DNA from: an uncultured Opitutia bacterium
GTDB taxonomy: Bacteria; Verrucomicrobiota; Verrucomicrobiia; Opitutales; Opitutaceae
NCBI GenBank assembly: GCA_903839035.1
Contig: CAIMAQ010000009.1
Span: 1-44,663, forward strand
Reading direction: 5' to 3'
DNA: 44,663 bases
Shown here one piece after another: positions 1 through 7,160 of this stretch. The stretch's first letter is position 1, and each line of letters opens with the position of its first letter. Under the pieces are notes generated by a model. That model did no database searches and was not told the DNA's origin. It saw only the letters and a list, made by a program, of their open reading frames with translations. Made by a program: the position numbers and the translations under genes.

Positions 1-903
1 CGCAAAAAAAACGGCCAAGGCCCGGTCCCGGCGCCAGACCAGCACCAGGCCGAAGACCGTCGCCCCCAGAAAAACGAGGAGCGCGATCCAGCCCCACCCG
101 CTCGGAAATCCCAGGCTGAACGCCGCGAGCGTCCCCAGCACCTCGGCCAGCGCGAGTTTCGGGCCGCCGCCAATTTCGATTTTGCGGACAAAACCCAGGT
201 AATAAATCCCCAGGAACATCCACGGAACGAGATGCCAGCTCAGCAGGTGAACCCACCGGTCGCGCCAGCGGTTCCAGTTTTTGCCGAGGGCCAGCCCCGA
301 CCAAACCATGCCCGCGAGCATCACCTGAAACACCACGAGGTGCGACAACAGGCCCAACACGCAGGCGACGCCATAAACTGCCGCCCAGCCGCCCGCCGGC
401 CGCTCGCGCCCACGGCCCAGGGCATAAACGGCCAGAAACCCAAACCCGACCGCCGGCGCATAACCGCGCGCCTCGGACGAATAGTGGATTAAAAAGTACG
501 AACCTCCGACCAGGATCGCCGTCACCAGCCCAGTCACCGACGCCCGTGCCGGCGCCTCATCCGGCTGCAACTGCTGATAAAGTCGGCGGCCAATCAGCCC
601 CGCCAGCCCGACCGCCGCCGTGCCCGTGAACCACGACAGCAGCCGATACGCCCACTCCGCCTGCCCCGGACCGAGCAGGTAAAGCCACAGCGAATTGAGC
701 GGGTGGTTGTTATCGTGCCAGAGCCGGGTGACGATTTCCACCGGGGAATGGAGCGCCTGGACCAGCCGCAGCGACCAGATTTCATCCAGCCACAGGTCAT
801 TCCAGGCACCGCCCAGCCGTACCGCGCCGAAAACAGCCACGATCGCGCCCAGCGCCCAATAAAATCCCCGGGAGGCAAGCGGTGTCTGGATCGGGGGTTT
901 CAT
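1..903 (-). CDS. GT-C-type membrane glycosyltransferase-like protein (partial, C-terminus off window)
   Basis: An open frame starts with ATG at 903 and runs to the window edge without a stop, giving 301 visible residues. The protein begins MKPPIQTPLASRGF, has a first membrane segment at about residues 14-33 and then the sequence NDLWLDEIWSL with an acidic pair at Asp40-Glu41. This is the place where GT-C enzymes (GT39/ArnT-like) carry their catalytic acidic residue after the first helix. A second conserved-looking stretch, WHDNNHPLNSLWLYLL, follows, then several hydrophobic segments. From the family one expects an inner-membrane enzyme transferring a sugar from a lipid-phosphate donor; the substrate cannot be told. 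It is divergent from mtnA, with about 130 bases between them in which no clear signal is seen. A second membrane protein of similar style is cut by the other window edge. Confidence 0.7.
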   Translation of the reverse strand, partial: MKPPIQTPLASRGFYWALGAIVAVFGAVRLGGAWNDLWLDEIWSLRLVQALHSPVEIVTRLWHDNNHPLNSLWLYLLGPGQAEWAYRLLSWFTGTAAVGLAGLIGRRLYQQLQPDEAPARASVTGLVTAILVGGSYFLIHYSSEARGYAPAVGFGFLAVYALGRGRERPAGGWAAVYGVACVLGLLSHLVVFQVMLAGMVWSGLALGKNWNRWRDRWVHLLSWHLVPWMFLGIYYLGFVRKIEIGGGPKLALAEVLGTLAAFSLGFPSGWGWIALLVFLGATVFGLVLVWRRDRALAVFFA

Positions 904-1037
904 ACGCCGGGTCTGCCGATTGAGTCCGAAACCGCTCCGCTTGGAACCACAAATTCGGCCCGGCTTTCACGCCTTGCGCGCCACGCACCGCTGCGGCTTA
1001 ACCACTCCATGCGCTCCACCCTTCCGCGCCATTCCGC

Positions 1038-2129
1038 GTGAACGTCTCCGGCCAAGCCTTTCGCACCATCTGGCCGGCTGCCGACGGCGCGGCGGTCGAG
1101 ATCATTGACCAGACGCAGCTGCCGCACGCCTTCGTCACCGCCCAACTCGCCACGCTCGCTGACGCCGCCCACGCCATCCGCGCGATGCTGGTGCGCGGCG
1201 CCCCGCTGATCGGCGCCACCGCCGCGTGGGGCCTGTGGCTCGCGTTGCGTGCCGACGCTTCCGACGCCGGACTCGCCCACGCGCACGCCACGCTGCTCGC
1301 GACGCGCCCCACTGCCGTCAATCTCCGCTGGGCCCTCGACCGCGGGCGCGCCCACCTCACCCCGCTTGCTCCCGCCGCGCGAGCGGCCGCGGCCCACCGG
1401 CTCGCCGTGGAAATCTGCGACGAGGACGTTGCCCTCAACCGTGCCCTCGCCGCCGCCGGCCTGCCGTTGATCGGCGCGATCGCCGCGAAGAAAAAACCCG
1501 GCGAGCGCGTCAATGTCCTCACGCATTGCAATGCCGGCTGGCTCTGCGCCGTGGATGTCGGCACGGCCACCGCGCCGATCTACGCCGCGCACGACGCCGG
1601 CCTGCCTATTCACGTCTGGGTGGATGAAACCCGCCCCCGCAACCAGGGCGCCAGCCTCACCGCCTGGGAACTGCTCAACCACGGCGTGCCGCACACCGTC
1701 ATCGTCGACAATGCGGGCGGTCATCTCATGCAGCGCGGCCAGATCGACCTCGTCATCGTCGGCACCGACCGCACCACTGCGACCGGCGATGTCTGCAACA
1801 AGATCGGCACCTACCTCAAGGCCCTCGCCGCACGCGACAACGGCGTGCCGTTCTACGCCGCGGTGCCCTCACCCAGCATTGATTGGACGCTGCGCGACGG
1901 CCTCCGCGAAATCCCCATCGAGGAACGTTCTGCGCGCGAGGTGACCCATCTCACCGGCCGGCTCGCCGACGGCACTATCGCGTCCGTCGGCCTCACCCCC
2001 GAGGGCAGCCCCGTGGCCAACCCCGCCTTTGACGTCACCCCTGCCCGACTCGTCACCGGCCTCATCACCGAGCGCGGCCTCACCGAAGCCTCCGAAGCCG
2101 GCCTGCGCCGGTTATTTCCCAAAGTGTAA
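1038..2129 (+). CDS. mtnA: S-methyl-5-thioribose-1-phosphate isomerase
   Basis: The 363-residue product is a typical MtnA, which converts 5-methylthioribose-1-phosphate to methylthioribulose-1-phosphate in methionine salvage. Diagnostic segments are all present and in order: VRGAPLIG near residue 52, the THCNAG loop with the catalytic Cys, VDETRPRNQGASLTAWEL, the VGTDRTTATGDVCNKIGTY segment with the catalytic Asp, and NPAFDVTPARLVTGLITERG at the C-terminus. The start is GTG at 1038: it is the first start codon after an in-frame TAA at 999, and the N-terminus lines up with the family's usual beginning (RTIW, IIDQTQLP). No other methionine-salvage gene is in the window. Confidence 0.96.
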   Translation: MNVSGQAFRTIWPAADGAAVEIIDQTQLPHAFVTAQLATLADAAHAIRAMLVRGAPLIGATAAWGLWLALRADASDAGLAHAHATLLATRPTAVNLRWALDRGRAHLTPLAPAARAAAAHRLAVEICDEDVALNRALAAAGLPLIGAIAAKKKPGERVNVLTHCNAGWLCAVDVGTATAPIYAAHDAGLPIHVWVDETRPRNQGASLTAWELLNHGVPHTVIVDNAGGHLMQRGQIDLVIVGTDRTTATGDVCNKIGTYLKALAARDNGVPFYAAVPSPSIDWTLRDGLREIPIEERSAREVTHLTGRLADGTIASVGLTPEGSPVANPAFDVTPARLVTGLITERGLTEASEAGLRRLFPKV

Positions 2130-2217
2130 GTTGCTTTCATTCTGATTTTTAGCAGGAAATTCCGGACCGAATCCGGGCGTTAATGACAAATTAGTCCCAA
2201 AAAAGACTGGACGGCAT

Positions 2218-2413
2218 GGGGAGTGCTGACACGGTCCCAGTTGCATCAGGAACGAATCGGCCCTCCACAAGCCGGTTCTGCCAACCGGGCCGGGAGCGGC
2301 CACGGTGGATCGAATCCCTCGGGATTCGGATGTGCGGAACCCGCAAGGGCTCCGAACCAAAAGCGCTCCCGAAGACGGAACCGATCTGATGCCTCAGATC
2401 GGTTTTTTGTTTT
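2218..2413 (+). ncRNA. Candidate structured RNA or leader ending in an intrinsic terminator
   Basis: The 330-base space after mtnA can fold into a compact RNA. A nine-pair closing stem joins 2219-2227 (GGGAGTGCT) to 2362-2370 (AGCGCTCCC) with one G-U pair. Inside it are a six-pair hairpin CCGGTT/AACCGG at 2272-2288, a hairpin CGAATCCC/GGGATTCG at 2311-2328 and a stem around a GCAA tetraloop at 2336-2353. An intrinsic terminator follows directly at 2379-2413. I checked for tRNA, tmRNA, SRP RNA and 6S RNA signatures and recognise none. It could be a free small RNA, or a leader that attenuates the two small genes starting 45 bases after the terminator. The fold was done by eye and needs covariation to be trusted. 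Confidence 0.45.
2379..2413 (+). terminator. Strong intrinsic terminator
   Basis: An 11-pair perfect stem (AACCGATCTGA at 2379-2389, TCAGATCGGTT at 2394-2404) closes a TGCC loop and is followed by a run of six T, then GTTTTC. It lies 250 bases after the mtnA stop and 45 bases before the next start codon, so it could end the mtnA transcript, a free small RNA, or act as an attenuator. Confidence 0.85.
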
Positions 2414-2457
2414 CACCCCCTGGTGCGCGAACCTGCCAACCACAGAACTCACGCATC

Positions 2458-2712
2458 ATGTCCAACCTCACCAAACTCCCTGGAATCCGCGTCGACACGG
2501 AGAATCCCAACCATCACCTGTGGGACAACCACGGGACGTGGTTCCTGCACTACACGGTGCATCCCACCTCCTTCACCAAGGAGCGCATCCGCCGCTCGCT
2601 CGGCACGAAGGATGTCAAAATCGCCCGCGAGCGCCGTGACAACTTCTTCGCACACCTCGCGTCGGAGGCCGCCAAGGCTCCCGCCGCCGCCCGCAAGGAA
2701 GCCGCCGCATGA
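2458..2712 (+). CDS. Small protein resembling a stand-alone arm-type DNA-binding domain of tyrosine recombinases
   Basis: ATG at 2458 opens an 84-residue frame. The middle part, GTWFLHYTVHPTSF followed by RIRRSLGTKDVKIARERRD, has the look of the N-terminal arm-binding domain of tyrosine recombinases: a short three-stranded sheet that ends in a basic 'R-SLGT-D' segment and a charged helix. There is no core-binding or catalytic domain, and the C-terminus is an Ala/Lys-rich tail. The stop overlaps the start of the next gene by four bases (ATGA), which suggests translational coupling. No clear Shine-Dalgarno sequence precedes the start. It sits just downstream of the candidate RNA and terminator. 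The domain resemblance is judged by eye; a general nucleic-acid-binding role is an inference. Confidence 0.65.
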   Translation: MSNLTKLPGIRVDTENPNHHLWDNHGTWFLHYTVHPTSFTKERIRRSLGTKDVKIARERRDNFFAHLASEAAKAPAAARKEAAA

Positions 2713-2999
2713 GTTCAGCCGTCCGCGTCCTTCATTTCGCGCGCGTGCCCGCCAGCCCAGCTCCCGGTCCCCGCGGCCAGGAGCCTGTGGCCAGCGTGCT
2801 GCTGGACGAACACCTGGACCCGGTTGGCTTGATCGTACGGCAATTCCAGGCCTGGCACTACCTGCTCGCCGATGGCACGCCATCGGGTCTGGTCAGCACC
2901 CTCTCCCGGCCGGACCTGGAACAGCAAATCGCCCAGCATTATTTCGGGCCCGAGCCTGTGGTCGAAAACACGGATCCCGTCCTGCCGCTGGCCATGTGA
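2709..2999 (+). CDS. Small protein of unknown function, coupled to the preceding gene
   Basis: A 96-residue frame whose ATG overlaps the upstream stop by four bases. I do not recognise a family. The N-terminus (SSAVRVLHFARVPASPAPGP) is Pro/Ala rich. The middle, VASVLLDEHLDPVGLIVRQFQAWHYLLADG, reads like alternating beta strands and turns. The C-terminus has an amphipathic segment, LSRPDLEQQIAQHYFG. There is no signal peptide or membrane segment. The overlap with the arm-domain-like gene argues that the two are made together. The gene is convergent with the 466-residue gene on the other strand. Confidence 0.6.
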   Translation: MSSAVRVLHFARVPASPAPGPRGQEPVASVLLDEHLDPVGLIVRQFQAWHYLLADGTPSGLVSTLSRPDLEQQIAQHYFGPEPVVENTDPVLPLAM

Positions 3000-3029
3000 A
3001 GGTGGGTGGCGATGACCCTATCGCCGCAT

Positions 3030-3050
3030 TCGTCGATGGGACATCGACGA
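3030..3050. repeat. Perfect 9-bp inverted repeat between convergent genes
   Basis: TCGTCGATG (3030-3038) and CATCGACGA (3042-3050) flank a GGA loop. It lies in the 63-base gap between the small gene ending at 2999 and the stop codon at 3063. No T-run follows on either strand, so it is at best a weak bidirectional terminator or a repeat copy. Confidence 0.6.
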
Positions 3051-3062
3051 CCACCTAAAGGC

Positions 3063-4463
3063 TCACCCCGTTACCCGCGACGGCAAGAGCGCCGCGTCTT
3101 GCATGCCGTGGATGATTTTCTTGTCCGGCGGGCAGAAGGTCGCGAGGGCGCCCGAGAGTTTCACCTGGCCGCCCACGACAAAATAATACGGGCACAGCCG
3201 CAGCCGGCCATCCACCTCACGCGCGGCAAATGGCGCCTCGCGGCCATACACGCGGTGACCGACCCGGCGCGGCTTTTTGTAGGTCTGCAGCAGATGCAGG
3301 TTCGTCGGAGCGAGTTCCACGGCGTTGGCGACACCTTCCTGCCATTCCTCCCGCGAACAGTCGCTGCCGAGGATCACACTCCGGGCACCCCATGCCGTCT
3401 CGTGGTAGCCGGAGATTTTCACGATCAGGTCGCGTTCCTTCTGCGTAGCGCCGGCCAGTTCCCGCCAGTCGCTCAGCGCCCGCCCACCCGCGTGCGGGCC
3501 GGCCAGTATCGCCCCCGGTGGCAGCGGCGCCGGGTCCATCACCCACGAGGGCGGGATGAGCGCGCGTAGCAGCTTGAGTGTCCGTCCGCTGAGTGCCTCC
3601 GCCCAGAAATCCTGCAGCCGGCTGTGATGAAACAGGGCGAGGGAGAGTTTCTCCTCCTGGAACGGCCGCATCGGCGGCGTGATCGCGACCTCGCCGGCCG
3701 ACCACGCCTCGAAAATGAACTTGGCCGTCTTCACATTCGCGAGGTCGAAGAGCTCGAAAAAGCGGTAGATGATGTCGATCTTCTCCGGGTTGCCGTCCGC
3801 ATCGAAGCAGAGCTGCGGACCGAGCGGGAAGATGTCCTCGGGCCGCATACAGAACACGCGCTTGCCCTGCAGCTGGAGTTGCGATGCCAGCCACTGCATC
3901 TCGGGCCGGTAGGTCGCGGCCTCATCGCTCACCACGAGCGCGATGAATGGATTGCGCGTCTCCGGCCGCAGCGCCGCCAGGGACGCATAAAAATTCGCCA
4001 CCATCGCGTCGTTGTCCCCGATCACGCCGCCCGCCGAGGCATAGAGCCGGTTCAGAAAGGCCGTGAGCCCGATGCCACCGGGCACGGAGTCGAGTTCGGT
4101 CAGTGCAAAACCGTCGTCGGTCAGGAGCAGATCCGGCCGCAGCACCGTGGGGAACGCCCCGCGGTTCTTCGGGTCGCGCGCGTGGGCGATGAGGTCGGCG
4201 GGTTTGCCCCGGTCAAGATAGTCGGCCACCCACGGTGCGAGCAGCGGCTTGTTGCGCAGGAGGTTTTTGCCCGCGACCGAACGCAGGTAGAGCGTCTCCA
4301 GTGCCTGGTGAAATTCGAGACAGGCCACGCCGATCGCCTCGAGTTGTGCGAGTTGGTCGGGTGAAACCGGCCACGCCTCGGGCGAGAGCTGCCAGGTCTT
4401 GTCCTCGAAGAGCGGCTGCCCGCTGAGCGCGGCGCGGATCTGGTCGTGGGGCAGGTCGGGCAT
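3063..4463 (-). CDS. Conserved hypothetical protein, possibly ATP-grasp related
   Basis: The 466-residue protein begins MPDLPHDQIRAALSG and has no signal peptide or membrane helix. I do not recognise it with certainty. Features that look conserved are LTELDSVPGGIGLTAF near residue 121-136, VKISGYHETAWGARSVI, and a C-terminal block RLCPYYFVVGGQVKL followed by KKIIHGMQDAALLP. The combination of an acidic 'E-D' loop with a later Lys-containing strand recalls the circularly permuted ATP-grasp proteins related to glutathionylspermidine synthase, but this is a weak resemblance and no reaction should be assigned. It is transcribed alone, facing the small-gene pair, with prfB upstream on the same strand about 108 bases away. 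Confidence 0.7.
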   Translation of the reverse strand: MPDLPHDQIRAALSGQPLFEDKTWQLSPEAWPVSPDQLAQLEAIGVACLEFHQALETLYLRSVAGKNLLRNKPLLAPWVADYLDRGKPADLIAHARDPKNRGAFPTVLRPDLLLTDDGFALTELDSVPGGIGLTAFLNRLYASAGGVIGDNDAMVANFYASLAALRPETRNPFIALVVSDEAATYRPEMQWLASQLQLQGKRVFCMRPEDIFPLGPQLCFDADGNPEKIDIIYRFFELFDLANVKTAKFIFEAWSAGEVAITPPMRPFQEEKLSLALFHHSRLQDFWAEALSGRTLKLLRALIPPSWVMDPAPLPPGAILAGPHAGGRALSDWRELAGATQKERDLIVKISGYHETAWGARSVILGSDCSREEWQEGVANAVELAPTNLHLLQTYKKPRRVGHRVYGREAPFAAREVDGRLRLCPYYFVVGGQVKLSGALATFCPPDKKIIHGMQDAALLPSRVTG

Positions 4464-4571
4464 GGTCGGAAAAGAAAGAGGTCGGCAGTCAGAGGTCAGA
4501 TCTCAGAAAGAGCAAATGTGAGAGACGGTTTGGAACTGTTTTCTGGCATCTGATCCCTGCCCTCTGCTCGA
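4464..4571. repeat. Imperfect inverted repeat of CAGAGGTCAGA type
   Basis: The gap between prfB and the downstream gene holds CAGAGGTCAGATCTCAGA near 4488-4505 and its loose complement TCTGGCATCTGATCCCTG plus CCTCTGC near 4543-4567. It looks like a decayed palindromic repeat. No coding potential is seen. Confidence 0.4.
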
Positions 4572-5715
4572 TTAATCCTCCATCTGGATATCCTTGTTCC
4601 GGTGCCGCGGGCTGCCGGCGCGGAGCCAGCCGTAGACGAAGCGGTCGAGGTCGCCGTCGAGCACGCCCTGGGTGTCGCTCGTGCTCACGCCCGTGCGCAG
4701 GTCCTTCACCATCTGGTAGGGCTGTAACACGTAGCTGCGGATCTGGCTGCCCCAGCCGATTTCGCCCTTCTCGCCGTAAAACCGCTCCATCTCGGTGCGC
4801 TGTTCGTCGAGGCGTTTTTCGTAGAGGCGGGCCTTGAGCACGTTCAGCGCGGCGGCCTTGTTCTTGATCTGGGAACGCTCGTTTTGGCAGACCACCACAA
4901 TGTTGCTGGGAATGTGCGTGATGCGCACCGCCGAGTCCGTCGTGTTGACGCCCTGGCCGCCCTTGCCGGAGGACCGGTAAACATCGATGCGCAGCTCGGC
5001 CTCGGGGATCTCGATCTGGATCTCATCGGTGATTTCGGCGATCACGTCGACCGCACAGAAGGAGGTGTGGCGGCGTTTGTTGGCGTCAAACGGGCTGATG
5101 CGCACGAGCCGGTGCACCCCGCGCTCGGCCTTGACGTAACCATAGGCGTTTTCGCCCTTGATGAGGATCGTGGCCTTGCTGATGCCGGCCTGGTCGCCCG
5201 CCTGCACGTCCTGCAGCTCCATGCTGTAGCCGCGGCGCTCGGCCCAGCGGCTATACATGCGGAAAAGGATGTCAGCCCAGTCGTTCGACTCGGTGCCGCC
5301 CGCGCCCGACTGGATCGAGAGGATGGCGTTGTTCTTGTCGAACTGGCCGGTGAGGAAGGACGCGATCTCGAGCTGGTCGAGTTCCGGCACCATCAGGGCG
5401 ACGCTATCCTCAATTTCCTTCTCGTAGGTCTCGCGTTCCGCGCCGGTCGCGGCCTCGACGAGCTCCTGCATCACGCCGATGTCCTCGACCTTCTTCTGGA
5501 AGGCGACGACCGGCAGCACCGCCCGTTTCAGGCTGTTCAGCTTCCCGATGTGCTTTTGCGCCCGCTCGTTGTTATCCCAGAAGCCGGGCTCGGCCATCTG
5601 GTGATCCATCGCCTCTATTTCCCGCTGCTTTTGGTCGACGTCAAAGAAACCTCCATAGATGCCCGGCGCGCTTCTTGATGTTTTCGATGTGGTTGAAGGT
5701 CTCTGGAGCGATCAT
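4572..5715 (-). CDS. prfB: Peptide chain release factor 2, made by programmed +1 frameshift
   Basis: The downstream frame encodes most of RF2, which releases peptides at UGA and UAA codons. It has the SPF recognition tripeptide ([12 protein letters not shown]) and the GGQ catalytic loop ([16 protein letters not shown]). The true start is ATG at 5715, which opens a 24-codon frame [18 protein letters not shown] ending HLWRFL before an in-frame TGA at 5643-5641. Reading shifts +1 at CTT-TGA-C and continues [11 protein letters not shown] into the main frame, for 380 residues in all, the usual RF2 length. Annotating only the open frame from 5609 would lose the first 35 residues. The frameshift makes synthesis self-limiting, since RF2 itself terminates at the UGA. 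Confidence 0.97.
5640..5654 (-). promoter_or_regulatory. prfB programmed frameshift site
   Basis: Reading along the minus strand: an internal Shine-Dalgarno GGAGG (5654-5650), three bases, then CTT TGA C (5646-5640). This is the classical arrangement of bacterial prfB genes: the SD-like element three bases before CUU, a slow UGA with a C after it. Confidence 0.96.
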
Positions 5716-5773
5716 TGAACCCTCATTGCCCCAAAGACCGGCAACCGGCGCAAGCGGTAAATCCGGGCGGATT

Positions 5774-5830
5774 GTCATTGCGAGGCAGGCGAAGCATGCC
5801 GCGGCAATCCATCCGGATGGATTGCTTGCA
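5774..5830. repeat. Palindromic repeat of the GTCATTGCGAG type
   Basis: GTCATTGCGAGG at 5774 is followed by a perfect 22-base palindrome at 5804-5825 (arms GCAATCCATCC and GGATGGATTGC, no loop) and TTGCACGG. Repeats that begin GTCATTGCGAG and contain GCAATCC are widespread in unrelated bacteria. It lies in the 265-base region between the divergent prfB and the enolase-superfamily gene, which otherwise holds no gene I can support. Confidence 0.75.
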
Positions 5831-5980
5831 CGGAACCGCCTTGTCCCCCAGCCCGAAACCCCGCCAGCCTGTTCCCATGCCCCGCCCCTTCACCCGCCCC
5901 GGCGGCCTCGACCTCGGTGCCCGCGGCCACCGCGGGGCGCTAGAGCATGACCACCATCAGGGTCGCAGAGACCGGATGTC

Positions 5981-7156
5981 ATGAAAATCGAATCCGTTGA
6001 TTTTTTCTACCTGTCCATGCCCGAGGTGCTGGACATCGGCGATGGCAGCCAGGACGCCCTGCTCGTGCGCGTGCACGCCGGCGGCTTCGAGGGCTGGGGC
6101 GAATGCGAGGCTGCGCCGCTCCCCTCCATCGCCGCGTGGATGTGTCCCCGCTCCCACTCCGCCTGCAAACCCGTGTGCGACTCCGTGCTCGGCCAGACGC
6201 TCGACGGCGTCACCGACATTACGCGCATCGGAAATCTCGTCCGCGAAAACAGCCTCGATCTGCTGCAGGCCGACCACACGTTGTCCGGCGTTGATATCGC
6301 CCTTTGGGACCTCCTCGGCAAAAAACTCGGCCAGCCCGTCTGGAAACTGCTCGGCTACAAGCAGTCCTTCGCGAAGACGCCCTACGCCTCCGTTCTCTTC
6401 GGCGACACACCCCAGGAAACCCTGAAGAAAGGTCGCGCCGCCACCGCCGCCGGTTACCGCGCTGCGAAGTTCGGCTGGGGTCCATTCGGCCGCACCACCG
6501 TCGCCGCCGACCGCGAACAATTGCACGCCGCCCGCGAGGGTCTCGGCTCCGATGGCCTGCTGCTCGTGGACGCCGGCACGGTCTGGGTGGACAACGTCGC
6601 CCGCGCCGCCCAAGTCCTCCCTGCCCTGCACGAGACCCGCGCCCTCTGGCTCGAGGAGCCGTTCGTTTCCGGTGCGCTCGACGCGTATAGGTCCCTCTCG
6701 ATCCAGGCCGGTTCGCTGAAACTCGCCGGCGGCGAAGGCGCCCACAATCTCTGGATGGCGCGCCACATGATGCAGCACGGCGGCGTCGGCTACATCCAGA
6801 TCGACTGCGGCCGCATCGGCGGCATCAGCGTCGCGAAGCAGGCCGCCGACGATGCCGTTGCCCGCGGCGTGACCTTCGTGAACCACACCTTCACATCCCA
6901 CCTCGCCCTCAGCGCCTCCCTCCAGCCCTTCGCCGGCCTGGAGAAGGACGTGATCTGCGAATACCCCGTCGAGCCCAAGCCCCTCGCCGTGGAGATGACC
7001 GCCAACCATTTGGAGCGCGACGCCAACGGCTCAGTGCGTGCCCCCGACACTCCCGGTCTCGGCATCACGCCCGATCTCGTCGCCGCGAAGAAATATCTCG
7101 TTCCCGTCGAAATCACCGTTGGCGGTAAAGCGCTTTATCGCTCACCTCCGCTGTGA
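5981..7156 (+). CDS. Enolase-superfamily protein (mandelate racemase/muconate lactonizing type), likely sugar-acid dehydratase
   Basis: The 391-residue protein has the N-terminal capping domain and the (beta/alpha)8 barrel of this superfamily. Visible active-site positions are Lys163 in AAKFGWG, the metal ligands Asp197 (VDAGT), Glu226 (WLEEP) and Glu252 (GGEGAHN), Asp275 in IQIDCGRIGG, and His302 in NHTFTSH. The Asp-His pair fits the mandelate racemase subgroup, which abstracts the alpha proton of a carboxylate and usually dehydrates a sugar acid. Substrate cannot be read from the sequence. The start at 5981 is the only reasonable ATG at the domain's beginning. It is a single gene, convergent with tatC, with four bases between the stops. 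Confidence 0.85.
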   Translation: MKIESVDFFYLSMPEVLDIGDGSQDALLVRVHAGGFEGWGECEAAPLPSIAAWMCPRSHSACKPVCDSVLGQTLDGVTDITRIGNLVRENSLDLLQADHTLSGVDIALWDLLGKKLGQPVWKLLGYKQSFAKTPYASVLFGDTPQETLKKGRAATAAGYRAAKFGWGPFGRTTVAADREQLHAAREGLGSDGLLLVDAGTVWVDNVARAAQVLPALHETRALWLEEPFVSGALDAYRSLSIQAGSLKLAGGEGAHNLWMARHMMQHGGVGYIQIDCGRIGGISVAKQAADDAVARGVTFVNHTFTSHLALSASLQPFAGLEKDVICEYPVEPKPLAVEMTANHLERDANGSVRAPDTPGLGITPDLVAAKKYLVPVEITVGGKALYRSPPL

Positions 7157-7160
7157 CACT

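Noticed and set aside
594..878. 94-codon minus-strand frame at the left edge
   Set aside because: It is a different frame of the truncated membrane glycosyltransferase-like gene whose real frame starts at 903 and runs off the window.
2218..2378. tRNA, tmRNA, SRP RNA, 6S RNA or integron attC
   Set aside because: GATCGAATCC looks like a T-loop, but there is no cloverleaf; tmRNA and SRP signature sequences are absent; the 6S central bubble does not fit; no GTTRRRY core site for attC and no integrase is nearby.
5957..7009. 350-codon minus-strand open frame opposite the enolase-superfamily gene
   Set aside because: It is a GC-rich mirror of a well-supported gene; the product is Gly/Ala/Val/Glu repeats without family features.
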